From assembly GCA_963677825.2 (NCBI GenBank), contig CAXXEF010000001.1, positions 310,001 through 374,000 on the forward strand: 64,000 nucleotides of DNA. Reading direction: 5' to 3'. Position 1 is the first letter of the stretch. Every line of letters begins with the position of its first letter. Positions 17,255 to 26,757 of this stretch are shown piece by piece. The stretch is from Sporobacter sp963677825 (GTDB lineage: Bacteria > Bacillota > Clostridia > Oscillospirales > Oscillospiraceae). Position numbers and translations under genes: made by a program. Below the pieces are notes generated by a model that did no database searches, was not told the origin of the DNA, and saw nothing but the letters and a program-made list of their open reading frames with translations.

Positions 17255-17785
17255 ATGAGCGCCCGGACGTATCGCGTGGCGCTTGGCGCCTTGATGACAG
17301 CGTTGACACTGGTTTTCATGTATATTTCCAACCTCATCCCGACCGCGCGCGTGGCGTTTGTTGCCGCCGCGTCGTTATTTGTGACGGCTGCGGTTATTGA
17401 GGGCGGACTCAGCACCGGCATTTTCGTCGCCGTTGGCGGCGGCGCGCTCGCGGCGCTTTTTCTGCCGGATAAGACGGCGGCACTGCTGTTTGCGCTTTTC
17501 TTCGGGTACTATCCCGTCTTAAAAAGCATTGCCGAACGTGCGACGAGCCGGGTGTTGCAATGGGCGGTCAAAATCGCCGTTTTCAATCTCGCTTTTTGCG
17601 CCGTATGGTTTTTATTCGGCGCGCTTGTGTTTGATCAGGCGGTGCTGGATGCGCCGCTGATTGGTATCTGGGCACTGCTCAACGGCGTGTTTGTACTGTA
17701 TGATATAGGTTATACAAAGCTCATCAGTTTTTACATAGAGCGTATATCAAAGCATCTCAAAAAAAGATCTGGTAATAATAGGTGA
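17255..17785 (+). CDS. Multi-pass membrane protein of unknown function
   Basis: 176 aa from ATG 17255, which sits 1 bp after the J-domain gene stop. About five hydrophobic helices (residues ~7-28, 33-52, 57-80, 100-125, 130-155). Loosely resembles ECF-transporter substrate-binding subunits in size and topology, but no diagnostic motif is seen. Co-transcribed with the DUF5685 and J-domain genes; the three may work together. Confidence 0.75.
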   Translation: MSARTYRVALGALMTALTLVFMYISNLIPTARVAFVAAASLFVTAAVIEGGLSTGIFVAVGGGALAALFLPDKTAALLFALFFGYYPVLKSIAERATSRVLQWAVKIAVFNLAFCAVWFLFGALVFDQAVLDAPLIGIWALLNGVFVLYDIGYTKLISFYIERISKHLKKRSGNNR

Positions 17786-17788
17786 TAT

Positions 17789-18667
17789 ATGATTAAAAGC
17801 ATGACTGGCTACGGCAGCGCAACGGGCGCGTGCGGAGACGTTGAGATTTCTGTTGAGGTCCGAAGCGTCAACAATCGCTATCTGGACAGTACCATTCGCA
17901 TACCGCGCGTTTATACTTCCATGGAAGACGCGCTGAAAGCCGCCGTATCGCGCGTTATCTCACGCGGCAAGGTGGACGTGTACGTGACGATCGACACGTC
18001 AAAAACCGGCAAGGTATCTATCCGTATCAACAAACCGGTGGCCGACGCGTACGTCGAGGCGCTTCGCGCGCTCCAGGAGACGTACGGCCTAGACGGCACC
18101 ATTTCAGCGACCGACCTCACACGCTTTTCCGATGTGCTGCTGCTCGAAAAGAGCGAGACAGACGCCGATGCGCTTGCTGATAGCGTGTGCGCGGTATTGG
18201 AAGAAGCGCTCGTCGGATTTACGGATATGCGCACGCGTGAAGGTGAAAACCTCGCCGACGATATTCTCAGTCGGCTCGGTGAAATTGAGCGCCTGACCGG
18301 GCTTGTGGAGGAGATTTCGCCAAGAACCGTTAGCGAGTATCGCGCGCGGCTGGAAGCGAAAATGGCCGAAGTGCTCGAAAACAAAGACTATGATCCGTCA
18401 CGGATTGTCATGGAGGCGGCGATTTTTTCCGATCGTGTGGCCGTCAGTGAGGAAACAGTTCGACTGCGCAGCCACGTCGCGCAGCTTCGCGCCATGCTCG
18501 GCAGTGACGCACCAGTCGGCCGGAAGCTTGATTTTTTAATTCAGGAGCTTAACAGAGAAGCCAATACGATCGGCTCAAAGGGGAATGATGCCGATATGGC
18601 CCGCGTGGTCGTCGATCTGAAAGCGGAAATCGAAAAGATCCGGGAGCAAGCACAGAATATCGAATAG
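17789..18667 (+). CDS. yicC: YicC/YloC-family endoribonuclease
   Basis: 292 aa. IKSMTGYGSA at the N-terminus and the C-terminal segment RKLDFLIQELNREANTIGSKGND are the family signatures, with the EIEKIREQAQNIE end. Family members are endoribonucleases. Starts the yicC-remA-gmk-rpoZ-priA order conserved in Bacillota. Confidence 0.95.
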   Translation: MIKSMTGYGSATGACGDVEISVEVRSVNNRYLDSTIRIPRVYTSMEDALKAAVSRVISRGKVDVYVTIDTSKTGKVSIRINKPVADAYVEALRALQETYGLDGTISATDLTRFSDVLLLEKSETDADALADSVCAVLEEALVGFTDMRTREGENLADDILSRLGEIERLTGLVEEISPRTVSEYRARLEAKMAEVLENKDYDPSRIVMEAAIFSDRVAVSEETVRLRSHVAQLRAMLGSDAPVGRKLDFLIQELNREANTIGSKGNDADMARVVVDLKAEIEKIREQAQNIE

Positions 18668-18677
18668 AGGGTAGTTT

Positions 18678-18953
18678 ATGAAACTGATTAATATCGGATT
18701 CGGCAACATGGTATCGGCGTCGCGGCTTGTGGCCGTTGTCAGCCCAGAATCGGCGCCGATCAAACGTATCATTGTCGATGCGCGCGAAAAGGGACAGCTC
18801 ATCGATGCGACGTATGGCCGTCGGACGCGCGCCGTCATCGTTACCGACTGCGGATACATCATCTTATCGGCGATCCAGCCGGAAACCGTCGCAGGGCGCT
18901 TGAGCGTCAAAGGCGAGCCGGAACCAGCGGAGGCCGCCGATGACGAAACCTGA
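18678..18953 (+). CDS. remA: RemA/DUF370 matrix regulator
   Basis: 91 aa. INIGFGNMVSASRLVAVVSPESAPIKR opening and ATYGRRTRAVIVTD are typical of RemA, a DNA-binding activator of biofilm-matrix and osmolyte genes in Bacillus. A short acidic extension ends the protein. Overlaps gmk by 14 bp. Confidence 0.94.
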   Translation: MKLINIGFGNMVSASRLVAVVSPESAPIKRIIVDAREKGQLIDATYGRRTRAVIVTDCGYIILSAIQPETVAGRLSVKGEPEPAEAADDET

Positions 18954-19527
18954 GACCGCTGGACGCGTATTCATCATCTCCGCGCCGTCCGGCACCGGCA
19001 AGAGCACCGTCATTCAGCGGCTGATGCAGCTGCGCGACGGATTATACTTCTCCGTGTCCGCCACGACGCGTGAGCCAAGAACGGGCGAAAAGCACGGTGT
19101 GAGCTATTTATTTATGTCACACACAGACTTTGAACAGCTGATCGACAAAAAAGAGTTTCTGGAATATGCCGAATACGTCGGCAATTATTACGGCACACCG
19201 AAGGAGCCAGTGCTCCGCCACATCGCCGGCGGCAAGGACATTATTCTCGACATCGACGTACAGGGCTGCAAACAGGTCAAGCAGGCGATGCCGGAAGCGG
19301 TAACGATCTTTCTCATCCCACCGAGCATGGAAGAACTTGAAAACCGTTTGCGTGTACGTGGTACCGACCCCGACGAACGGGTCAAAAAGCGGATGATCCG
19401 CGCCAAAGCAGAGCTTTTAGAAAAAGACAACTACGACTACGTCGTCGTTAACGATATTGTCGACGAAGCGGCCAATAAAATTCTTGATATTATGGACGGA
19501 CTGACCAATACGTCCGGGACAGTTTAA
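18940..19527 (+). CDS. gmk: Guanylate kinase
   Basis: 195 aa. Phosphorylates GMP to GDP. P-loop SAPSGTGKSTVI, then the GMP-binding stretch SVSATTREPRTGEKHGVSYLF and DIDVQGCKQVK. Begins inside the end of remA (14-bp overlap), normal for this operon. Confidence 0.96.
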   Translation: MTKPETAGRVFIISAPSGTGKSTVIQRLMQLRDGLYFSVSATTREPRTGEKHGVSYLFMSHTDFEQLIDKKEFLEYAEYVGNYYGTPKEPVLRHIAGGKDIILDIDVQGCKQVKQAMPEAVTIFLIPPSMEELENRLRVRGTDPDERVKKRMIRAKAELLEKDNYDYVVVNDIVDEAANKILDIMDGLTNTSGTV

Positions 19528-19547
19528 ATGAAGAAGGAGTGCTGAAT

Positions 19548-19748
19548 ATGCTTTATCCATCACTGACAGATCTGCTCGCGCAGGTTAACAGTCGGTATAT
19601 GCTTGTTAACGTTATCGCACAACGCGCGCGAGACATCGCCATGCGCGCCGAGCAAGAGGGCGAACCGCTCGAAAAGAAGCCGGTTTCCACAGCCATCGAA
19701 GAGATCGCGGCCGGTGAGATTCTCGTCAATACCGACGAAATCTGCTGA
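19548..19748 (+). CDS. rpoZ: RNA polymerase omega subunit
   Basis: 66 aa. Short omega subunit with YPSLTDLLAQVNSRYMLVNVIAQRARDIA and the KPVSTAIEEIAAGEI end. ATG 19548 lies 10 nt after AAGGAG; the upstream GTG at 19539 is too close to it. Its place between gmk and priA supports the call. Confidence 0.93.
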   Translation: MLYPSLTDLLAQVNSRYMLVNVIAQRARDIAMRAEQEGEPLEKKPVSTAIEEIAAGEILVNTDEIC

Positions 19749-19842
19749 CAAGAAAACAACAGTGTGAGACGCCGTCTTACACTGTTCGTCCGTTATCGGA
19801 CATTGCGTGACAGCGACGCGCACGCGGAAAGGGGCGGTGCCG

Positions 19843-22095
19843 ATGAAAAAGTATCAAGTCGCCCGCCTTGCCGTGGCATCGGCGGCATATCATATTGATA
19901 AGCCCTATGACTATCTGATCCCCGATGAGCTTCTCGGGGCGGTCGTGCCGGGCGTACGCGTTGTCGTCCCGTTCGGGCGCGGCAACAGGCGTACGGAGGG
20001 GCTCGTGCTGTCTGTGACGGACGGCAGCGAGCGCAGCGCGCTCAAATGCGTCGAATCGATACTAGACCCGGCACCGGTACTGTCCAGTGAGCAAATGAAG
20101 CTCGCCTTATGGATGAGCGAACGATTTTTCTGCACGGTATTCGATGCCGTTAAGGCGATGCTGCCGTCAGGCATTTGGTTTAAAGAAGGCACACAGCGCC
20201 TGCGCGACAAGACCGTCACGCTGGCGGTTCTGGATATCCCGGCTGAAGAAGCTTTGATTCTCGCCGGGCAAAAACGGCGTAAGGCGCCGCAGCAGGCCGC
20301 GATTCTGGAGTTGCTCGCGCAGCTCGGTTCGGCGTCAGTGCCGGAGATTTTATACTTGACAGGTGCCGGTCGCGGGAGTATTAATCGATTACGCGACATC
20401 GGTGCGGTTGTTTTCGAGCAGCAGGAAGTATTTCGCCGACCGGAGATCACCGTCACCCCGGCCGACGGCCCGATTGTGCTCAATGACACGCAGCAACAAG
20501 CGTTTGATGCGCTGAACACCCTGCTGCACCACGATAAGGCCGAAGCGGCGCTTTTATACGGCGTAACGGGCAGCGGCAAAACGTCGGTCTACATCCGGCT
20601 GATTGACGAGACGATTGCACGAGGACACGGCGCGATTGTGTTGGTGCCGGAGATTGCGCTGACGCCGCAGCTGATTGCGACATTCTCGTCGTACTTCGGT
20701 GATCAGATCGCAGTGATGCACTCGGCACTCTCGCTCGGTGAACGGTACGACGAATGGAAGCGTGTACGTTCTGGAGATGTTCGTGTCGTCGTCGGTACGC
20801 GCTCAGCCGTATTTGCACCTGTGCACCATTTGGGGCTCATCATCATAGATGAGGAGCAGGAGCATACGTATAAATCGGAAAATTCACCGCGCTATCACGC
20901 GCGCGACGTGGCGAAATTCCGCGCCGCGGCGACAAACGCGCTTTTGCTGCTTGGCTCGGCGACGCCGTCGGTCGAGAGCATGTTCAGCGCACGAAACGGT
21001 AAATACGCACTGCTCCGGCTGGACAACCGGTATAACGAACAACATCTGCCGTCTGTGGTGCTCGCCGACATGAAAAAGGAGCTGCAGCACGGCAACGGCG
21101 GCACAATCAGCTCGGTTTTACTTGAAGAACTTAAATCAAACATTGCACGCGGGGAACAGAGCATCCTGCTCATTAACCGGCGCGGCGCGAGCACACTGAT
21201 CGCCTGCGGCGAATGCGGTTACACGTTTGAGTGCCCGCGTTGCAGTGTCTCGACGACGTACCATGCCACCAACCGGCGTCTGATGTGCCATTACTGCGGC
21301 TACTCCGAGCCGGAACCGGCGGAATGCCCCGAGTGCGGAGGTCGGCTCAAATACATCGGCGCCGGTACACAAAAGGCTGAAGCAGAGCTCCAAACGCTGC
21401 TGCCGGGCGTCGAGATCGTGCGTATGGATACGGACACCATATCCGCGACGAAAACGCACGAGCAGCACCTCCGGCGCTTTCACGAACAGAAGATCCCGAT
21501 TCTGCTGGGGACGCAGATGGTCGCCAAGGGGCTTGACTTTGAAAATGTCACACTCGTCGGTGTTTTATCTGCCGACCAGATGTTATATATCGGCGATTTC
21601 CGCGCGCACGAACGCGCGTTCAGCCTCATTACGCAGGTCGTCGGGCGGTCCGGACGCGGCATCAAACCTGGCAGAGCCGTCATTCAGACGCTGACACCGA
21701 AAAACGAAGTGATCTGTTTGGCCGCCGAACAGGACTACGACGGCTTCTACGCACGCGAGATCGCCCTGCGTCAGCTGTCAGGGAGTCCGCCGATTCGCAA
21801 CCTGATTACGCTGACAGTCTCCGGCACGGACGAGGCTGCCGTGCTGACCGGGTGCGTCCGGCTTAAAAACGGATTAGCCGGCTACCTCAGAGGCATGGAA
21901 AACACGGAAATATTCGGTCCTGCACCGGCCGGCATCGCAAAAGTCAATAACCGGTACCGATACAGAATATCTCTCAGCTGCGCCGTTACAAGAAAGGTCC
22001 GCGACACCGTAGCACATGTCGTCCGGCAGTTCTTTACGGATAAAAACAACCGTGGCCTGCACGTCTACGCCGATGCAGACCCCTATGACATATAA
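19843..22095 (+). CDS. priA: Primosomal helicase PriA
   Basis: 750 aa. Restarts stalled replication forks. Helicase motif I GVTGSGKTSVY (~residue 240), motif II IIIDEEQEHTYK, an eight-cysteine zinc region (CGECGYTFECPRC, CHYCGY, CPECGG at ~460-505), and motif VI QVVGRSGRG. ATG 19843 follows AAAGGGG; the frame from 19807 is longer but lacks a ribosome site. A weak stem (19761-19785) precedes it after rpoZ. Confidence 0.95.
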   Translation: MKKYQVARLAVASAAYHIDKPYDYLIPDELLGAVVPGVRVVVPFGRGNRRTEGLVLSVTDGSERSALKCVESILDPAPVLSSEQMKLALWMSERFFCTVFDAVKAMLPSGIWFKEGTQRLRDKTVTLAVLDIPAEEALILAGQKRRKAPQQAAILELLAQLGSASVPEILYLTGAGRGSINRLRDIGAVVFEQQEVFRRPEITVTPADGPIVLNDTQQQAFDALNTLLHHDKAEAALLYGVTGSGKTSVYIRLIDETIARGHGAIVLVPEIALTPQLIATFSSYFGDQIAVMHSALSLGERYDEWKRVRSGDVRVVVGTRSAVFAPVHHLGLIIIDEEQEHTYKSENSPRYHARDVAKFRAAATNALLLLGSATPSVESMFSARNGKYALLRLDNRYNEQHLPSVVLADMKKELQHGNGGTISSVLLEELKSNIARGEQSILLINRRGASTLIACGECGYTFECPRCSVSTTYHATNRRLMCHYCGYSEPEPAECPECGGRLKYIGAGTQKAEAELQTLLPGVEIVRMDTDTISATKTHEQHLRRFHEQKIPILLGTQMVAKGLDFENVTLVGVLSADQMLYIGDFRAHERAFSLITQVVGRSGRGIKPGRAVIQTLTPKNEVICLAAEQDYDGFYAREIALRQLSGSPPIRNLITLTVSGTDEAAVLTGCVRLKNGLAGYLRGMENTEIFGPAPAGIAKVNNRYRYRISLSCAVTRKVRDTVAHVVRQFFTDKNNRGLHVYADADPYDI

Positions 22096-22154
22096 GCAAA
22101 ACGCCGATATCCGGCGACGATTCCGATACATCCATAGATCGAGAGGTTATAGAT

Positions 22155-22712
22155 ATGGCAAAACGTAACATCCTGCACGACGATGACCCGACCCTGCTGA
22201 AAAAGAGCCGTATGGTCAAAGATTTTAATGCCCGCTTACACGAGCTGTTGGACGATATGCGTGAGACGCTGCTCGAAGCCGACGGCGTCGGCCTCGCCGC
22301 GCCGCAGGTCGGTGTACTGCGGCGTGTTGTGCTGGTCGTGGATACGAATAAGGACGGGGACTTTGACGAGCAGGTCATCGAACTGATCAATCCGGAAATC
22401 TGCGCCGCCTCGGGCGAACAGACAGGCCCGGAGGGCTGCTTGAGCGTCCCGGGCGTGTATGGTATCGTCACGCGGCCGGATCTCGTCAAAATCAAGGCGC
22501 AGGATCGTCACGGCAACGAATTTGAGGTTTGGGGCTCGGAACTGACTGCGCGGGCATTCGCGCATGAGGTCGACCATCTCGAAGGCGTACTGTTCACGTC
22601 AATTGCTGAGAAGATTCTATCGCCCGAGGAGCTGGACGCGCTGCAGGCGCAGCAGGCCGAGGCGGAAGAAGCGCAATCGGAGGATATACCGATGCAGGAC
22701 GAGCAGGCATGA
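22155..22712 (+). CDS. def: Peptide deformylase
   Basis: 185 aa. Removes formyl from new N-termini. The three metal motifs are intact: GVGLAAPQVG, EGCLSVPG and HEVDH. A ~30-residue Glu/Gln-rich tail follows the domain. Overlaps fmt by 4 bp. Confidence 0.96.
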   Translation: MAKRNILHDDDPTLLKKSRMVKDFNARLHELLDDMRETLLEADGVGLAAPQVGVLRRVVLVVDTNKDGDFDEQVIELINPEICAASGEQTGPEGCLSVPGVYGIVTRPDLVKIKAQDRHGNEFEVWGSELTARAFAHEVDHLEGVLFTSIAEKILSPEELDALQAQQAEAEEAQSEDIPMQDEQA

Positions 22713-23617
22713 AAATCGTTTTTATGGGCACGCCGAGCTTTGCTGCCGCTTCGCTTGAACGGCTCTACGCCGACGGGCGCGAGGTCGCGGCTGTGTTTAC
22801 ACAGCCGGACAAGCCGAAGCATCGCGGCATGAAGCTCACGCAAAGCCCGGTCAAGATGCTGGCGCTTGAGCATGGTACGCCAGTGCATCAGCCAGCGACG
22901 CTGCGCGACGGACAAGCGCTCGAAATCCTGCGTGACATCGAGCCGGACCTGATCGCCGTCGTGGCGTACGGCAAGCTGCTCCCGCACGCTATTCTGACGC
23001 TGCCGACGCTTGGCTGCGTGAATATCCACGGCTCGCTGCTGCCGAAATACCGAGGCTCCGCGCCGGTTCAGTGGGCGGTGCTCAATGGTGACGAAATATC
23101 CGGCGTGACATCGATGTATATGGCCGAACAGATGGACGCCGGTGACATTATACTGAAAAAAGAAACACCGATCGGTGACGGTGAGACAGCCGGAGAGCTG
23201 TACGACCGTCTGTCCGCGCTCGGTGCACAGCTGCTATCGGAGACACTTGACGCCATCAGCGACGGGACAGCGCCGCGTATCCCGCAGGACGAAAAACTGG
23301 TCACATACGCGCCGCCGCTCGGTAAGCATCAGTCGCCGATTGACTGGTCGCAGCCGGCGCAGAAAATTGTTAATCAGGTGCGCGGGCTCAATCCGTGGCC
23401 GTCGGCGACGACGTCACTGAACGGCGTAACGTTTAAAGTGCATAAAGCGGCTGTTGACAGCAACACGACGGGTGCCGCACCCGGCGAGCTTGTCGCCGCC
23501 GGTGTGGACGGGCTGATCGTCGCCTGTGCCGACGGTGCGGTGCGTATCGTCGAGCTGCAGGCGCCCGGAAAACGCCGGATGGACGCGACCGACTACTTGC
23601 GGGGTAATCCGCTGTGA
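22709..23617 (+). CDS. fmt: Methionyl-tRNA formyltransferase
   Basis: 302 aa. Formylates initiator Met-tRNA. VFMGTPSFAAASLERL opening, catalytic segment NIHGSLLPKYRGSAPVQWAVLNGD, and the C-terminal OB-like domain with INWS-type and NPWP segments. Overlaps rsmB by 4 bp. Confidence 0.96.
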   Translation: MKIVFMGTPSFAAASLERLYADGREVAAVFTQPDKPKHRGMKLTQSPVKMLALEHGTPVHQPATLRDGQALEILRDIEPDLIAVVAYGKLLPHAILTLPTLGCVNIHGSLLPKYRGSAPVQWAVLNGDEISGVTSMYMAEQMDAGDIILKKETPIGDGETAGELYDRLSALGAQLLSETLDAISDGTAPRIPQDEKLVTYAPPLGKHQSPIDWSQPAQKIVNQVRGLNPWPSATTSLNGVTFKVHKAAVDSNTTGAAPGELVAAGVDGLIVACADGAVRIVELQAPGKRRMDATDYLRGNPL

Positions 23618-24945
23618 TCACACCTGCGCGGCAGGCCGCGTATAGGGCGCTGTTTCGCTACAGGAAAACCGGCGCCCGATCAGACGAGGCGCTCGTCTTT
23701 GTGTTGTCAAACGCTCAACTGAGCGAACCCGATGCTGCACTGACGTCGCGGATCGTCTACGGCGTTGTTCAGAATATGCGCCTGCTGGACTATTATATTT
23801 CGGCGTTTTCATCGGTCAAACTGCAAAAAATGCAGCCGCAGGTGCTGGATATTTTGCGCCTGAGCGTTTATCAGCTCGTATTCTTATCGAAAATCCCGTC
23901 AAACGCTGCCGTGAGCGAAGGCGTCGAACTGGCAAAAAAGCACGCCCACGCGCGCGCGGCATCGTTTGTCAATGCCGTTTTGCGAAAAATCGCCGGACAG
24001 CTTGAAACCTTGCCGGAGGTTACCGGTAAAAATGAGATTGAGCGGCTTGCGACGCGCTACAGCCATCCGACGTGGCTTGTCCAGGCGTTTGTTGAGCGCC
24101 TCGGCATCGACGAGACAGCGGCGCTGTTACAAGCGGACAACAGCATCCCAGACGTCACGGCTGTCGTCAATATATCAAAAGCAACAATAACGGATGTGAT
24201 CGAACAGCTCCGTCGTGAGGGCGTTACGGCCGAAGCGCACGAAACGATCAGCGGTCTGCTGACCTTGTACGGCGGTCGGCAGATCACGCGGCTGCAAGCA
24301 TTTCAAAAGGGGCTATTGTATATTCAGGATCCGGCATCGTATTTGTCGGTGCTGGCGGCGGCGCCAATACATGGCGGCATCATTATCGACGGCTGCGCCG
24401 CGCCGGGCGGCAAGTCGTTCGCGGTGAGCGTACTGACAGACGCAACGGCAAGAATACAAGCGTGCGACGTCAGCGAGCAGAAGGTCCGGCTAATCCGTGA
24501 CGGCGCCGAGCGCCTCGGATTTACCGGCATTGAACCGCGCGTACAGGATGCGCGGACGTTTAATCCGGCATTGGAAGCGTGCGCCGATTTGGTGATTGCC
24601 GACGTGCCGTGCTCCGGCTTCGGGGTCATCCGTAAAAAGCCGGAGATCCGCTACAAAACACCGGAGGAGATCGCCGGACTGCCCGCGTTGCAGTCGGAGA
24701 TTCTGGCGAACCTGTCGCGCTACGTCAAGCCGGGCGGTATTCTGATGTATACGACCTGTACGCTTTTAAGTGCGGAAAACGAGGATGTCGTCCAGGCGTT
24801 TATTGAGACAAACAACGACTTTTCTCTGGAAGGCTTTGAGCTGCCGATGCCGGTCGGCGCCGTGCCGGACGGTATGACGACGATCTGGCCGCATCGTCAC
24901 GGTACGGACGGATTTTTCATCAGCCGACTCAGGAGACGTCTATGA
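23614..24945 (+). CDS. rsmB: 16S rRNA m5C967 methyltransferase
   Basis: 443 aa. NusB-like N-terminal domain (~1-135) and a SAM-dependent Rossmann domain: SAM motif IDGCAAPGGKSF, catalytic DVPCSGFGVIRKKPEIRY and the second cysteine in YTTCTL. GTG start overlapping the fmt stop; stop overlaps rlmN. Confidence 0.95.
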   Translation: MITPARQAAYRALFRYRKTGARSDEALVFVLSNAQLSEPDAALTSRIVYGVVQNMRLLDYYISAFSSVKLQKMQPQVLDILRLSVYQLVFLSKIPSNAAVSEGVELAKKHAHARAASFVNAVLRKIAGQLETLPEVTGKNEIERLATRYSHPTWLVQAFVERLGIDETAALLQADNSIPDVTAVVNISKATITDVIEQLRREGVTAEAHETISGLLTLYGGRQITRLQAFQKGLLYIQDPASYLSVLAAAPIHGGIIIDGCAAPGGKSFAVSVLTDATARIQACDVSEQKVRLIRDGAERLGFTGIEPRVQDARTFNPALEACADLVIADVPCSGFGVIRKKPEIRYKTPEEIAGLPALQSEILANLSRYVKPGGILMYTTCTLLSAENEDVVQAFIETNNDFSLEGFELPMPVGAVPDGMTTIWPHRHGTDGFFISRLRRRL

Positions 24946-25964
24946 CAGAAGATATCAAATCCCTCTTGCCGGATGAGCTGACAAGCCTCATGAAAGAGCT
25001 GGGGCAGCCGGTGTATCGCGGCAAACAGATATTCAAATGGCTGCATGGCGGTGTGACGTCCTTCGACGAGATGACGAATCTGCCGCAGGCGCTGCGCGAC
25101 ATGCTGGCGGCGCGGTTTTATATAGCTGTGCCGGAAATTATTACCAAACAGGTTTCGGAAAAGGACGCAACGGTCAAGTATCTTTGGCGGCTGCACGACG
25201 GTAACGCCGTTGAGACTGTATTGATGCGGTACAAGCACGGTAACAGCGTGTGTATCTCGACACAGGTCGGCTGCCGGATGGGCTGTAAATTTTGCGCGTC
25301 GACCCTCGGCGGGCTTGTGCGTAACCTCACGGCGTCCGAGATGATCGATCAGGTGCTGTTTACGCAGAAGGACGCGGGCGAGCGCATCTCGAACGTTGTC
25401 TTGATGGGTATCGGCGAGCCGCTGGACAACGATGACAACGTCCGCCGATTTTTAAAGCTGGTATCAGATCCGGACGGATTGGGGATCGGTTTACGGCACG
25501 TCAGCGTCTCAACATGCGGTATCGTAGAAAAAGTTGACAAACTGGCCGAGGATAAATTACAATTTACATTATCGGTTTCGCTCCATGCACCGGACGACGA
25601 TACGCGAAACCGCCTAATGCCGGTCAATAAAGCGACCGGCGTCGACGCGTTATTGGACGCATGCCGACGTTATTTCGACAAAACCGGCCGGCGTATTTCG
25701 TTTGAGTATGCGATGATCGACGGCGTTAATGATACGCCACGCCATGCCCACGAGCTTGCCAAGAAACTGCGTGGTACGGGCAGCCATGTCAATTTGATTT
25801 TGCTTAACGATGTTACGGAAACCGGCCTCAGGCCGTCAACACGTAAAAGTCTTGACGCATTTGTGAAGATACTCGAGGACAAGAACATCAACGTGACGGT
25901 TCGCCGGCGGCTCGGACAGGATATTGACGCCGCGTGTGGCCAGCTGCGACGGAAAATACTATAA
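24942..25964 (+). CDS. rlmN: 23S rRNA m2A2503 / tRNA m2A37 methyltransferase
   Basis: 340 aa radical-SAM methyltransferase. Fe-S motif CRMGCKFCAS (~residues 110-118), LMGIGEPLDNDDNV, and the catalytic cysteine in the VSTCGIV segment. Coupled to rsmB by ATGA. Confidence 0.96.
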   Translation: MTEDIKSLLPDELTSLMKELGQPVYRGKQIFKWLHGGVTSFDEMTNLPQALRDMLAARFYIAVPEIITKQVSEKDATVKYLWRLHDGNAVETVLMRYKHGNSVCISTQVGCRMGCKFCASTLGGLVRNLTASEMIDQVLFTQKDAGERISNVVLMGIGEPLDNDDNVRRFLKLVSDPDGLGIGLRHVSVSTCGIVEKVDKLAEDKLQFTLSVSLHAPDDDTRNRLMPVNKATGVDALLDACRRYFDKTGRRISFEYAMIDGVNDTPRHAHELAKKLRGTGSHVNLILLNDVTETGLRPSTRKSLDAFVKILEDKNINVTVRRRLGQDIDAACGQLRRKIL

Positions 25965-25992
25965 CACGCGCAATGCGGGAGATAAGATATAC

Positions 25993-26727
25993 ATGGAAAT
26001 ATTCGGATTGACCGATCAGGGCCGGGTCAGAAAACTCAATCAGGATGCGGTACGTACGTCTTATGACGAAGCGCAAAATGCCGCCCTGCTTGTTGTCTGT
26101 GACGGGATGGGCGGTGCCAAAGCCGGCAACGTTGCCAGCGAGCTGGCCGCCGATACATTTTTTGACGATGTGTGGGCCCGTATGAGCGGCGGTGTGACGA
26201 TTCTGGAAGTCACGGACCACATGCGCACGGCAGTCGACAAGGCCAACGCAATCGTTTACGAGAAGAGCCTGTCCGATCCGGATTGCGCTGGGATGGGTAC
26301 GACGATTGTCGCTGCTGCGGTATTAAAGGCGGGGGCCGTTGTGCTGAACATCGGCGACAGCCGCGCCTATCATGTTACCGGCGGCGAGATCGGGCAGATT
26401 ACGAAGGATCATTCAGTTGTCGAGGACATGATCGACAGGGGAGACCTGACGCGTTCAGAGGCCAGCGCACATCCCAACAGAAACCTGATCACGCGTGCGC
26501 TCGGTACATCACCGGAGACGCAGCCTGATTTCTTTATTATTGAGCTTACCCCGGGCGATCATCTGCTTTTATGCTCGGACGGGCTATCAAACGTTGTACC
26601 GGAGCATAAGCTTTTAGAAGAGCTTGGCAGGGGTCAGGGCGCCGAGCAAACATGCCGGCGGCTTATTGAACTGGCCGTCGAAAACGGCGCGCCGGACAAC
26701 GTTACAGCAGCCTTGCTGACCAAGTAA
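25993..26727 (+). CDS. prpC: PP2C-type Ser/Thr phosphatase
   Basis: 244 aa. Dephosphorylates targets of the PrkC kinase encoded next. Metal-binding motifs DGMGG (~residue 37), DSRAYH, DHSVVEDMIDRG, CSDGLSN and DNVTAALL are present. ATG 25993 (GGGAG upstream) gives the family length; the frame from 25924 would run into rlmN. Confidence 0.95.
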   Translation: MEIFGLTDQGRVRKLNQDAVRTSYDEAQNAALLVVCDGMGGAKAGNVASELAADTFFDDVWARMSGGVTILEVTDHMRTAVDKANAIVYEKSLSDPDCAGMGTTIVAAAVLKAGAVVLNIGDSRAYHVTGGEIGQITKDHSVVEDMIDRGDLTRSEASAHPNRNLITRALGTSPETQPDFFIIELTPGDHLLLCSDGLSNVVPEHKLLEELGRGQGAEQTCRRLIELAVENGAPDNVTAALLTK

Positions 26728-26757
26728 TGCAGATCGCTTCTGACTGGAGGATGCACC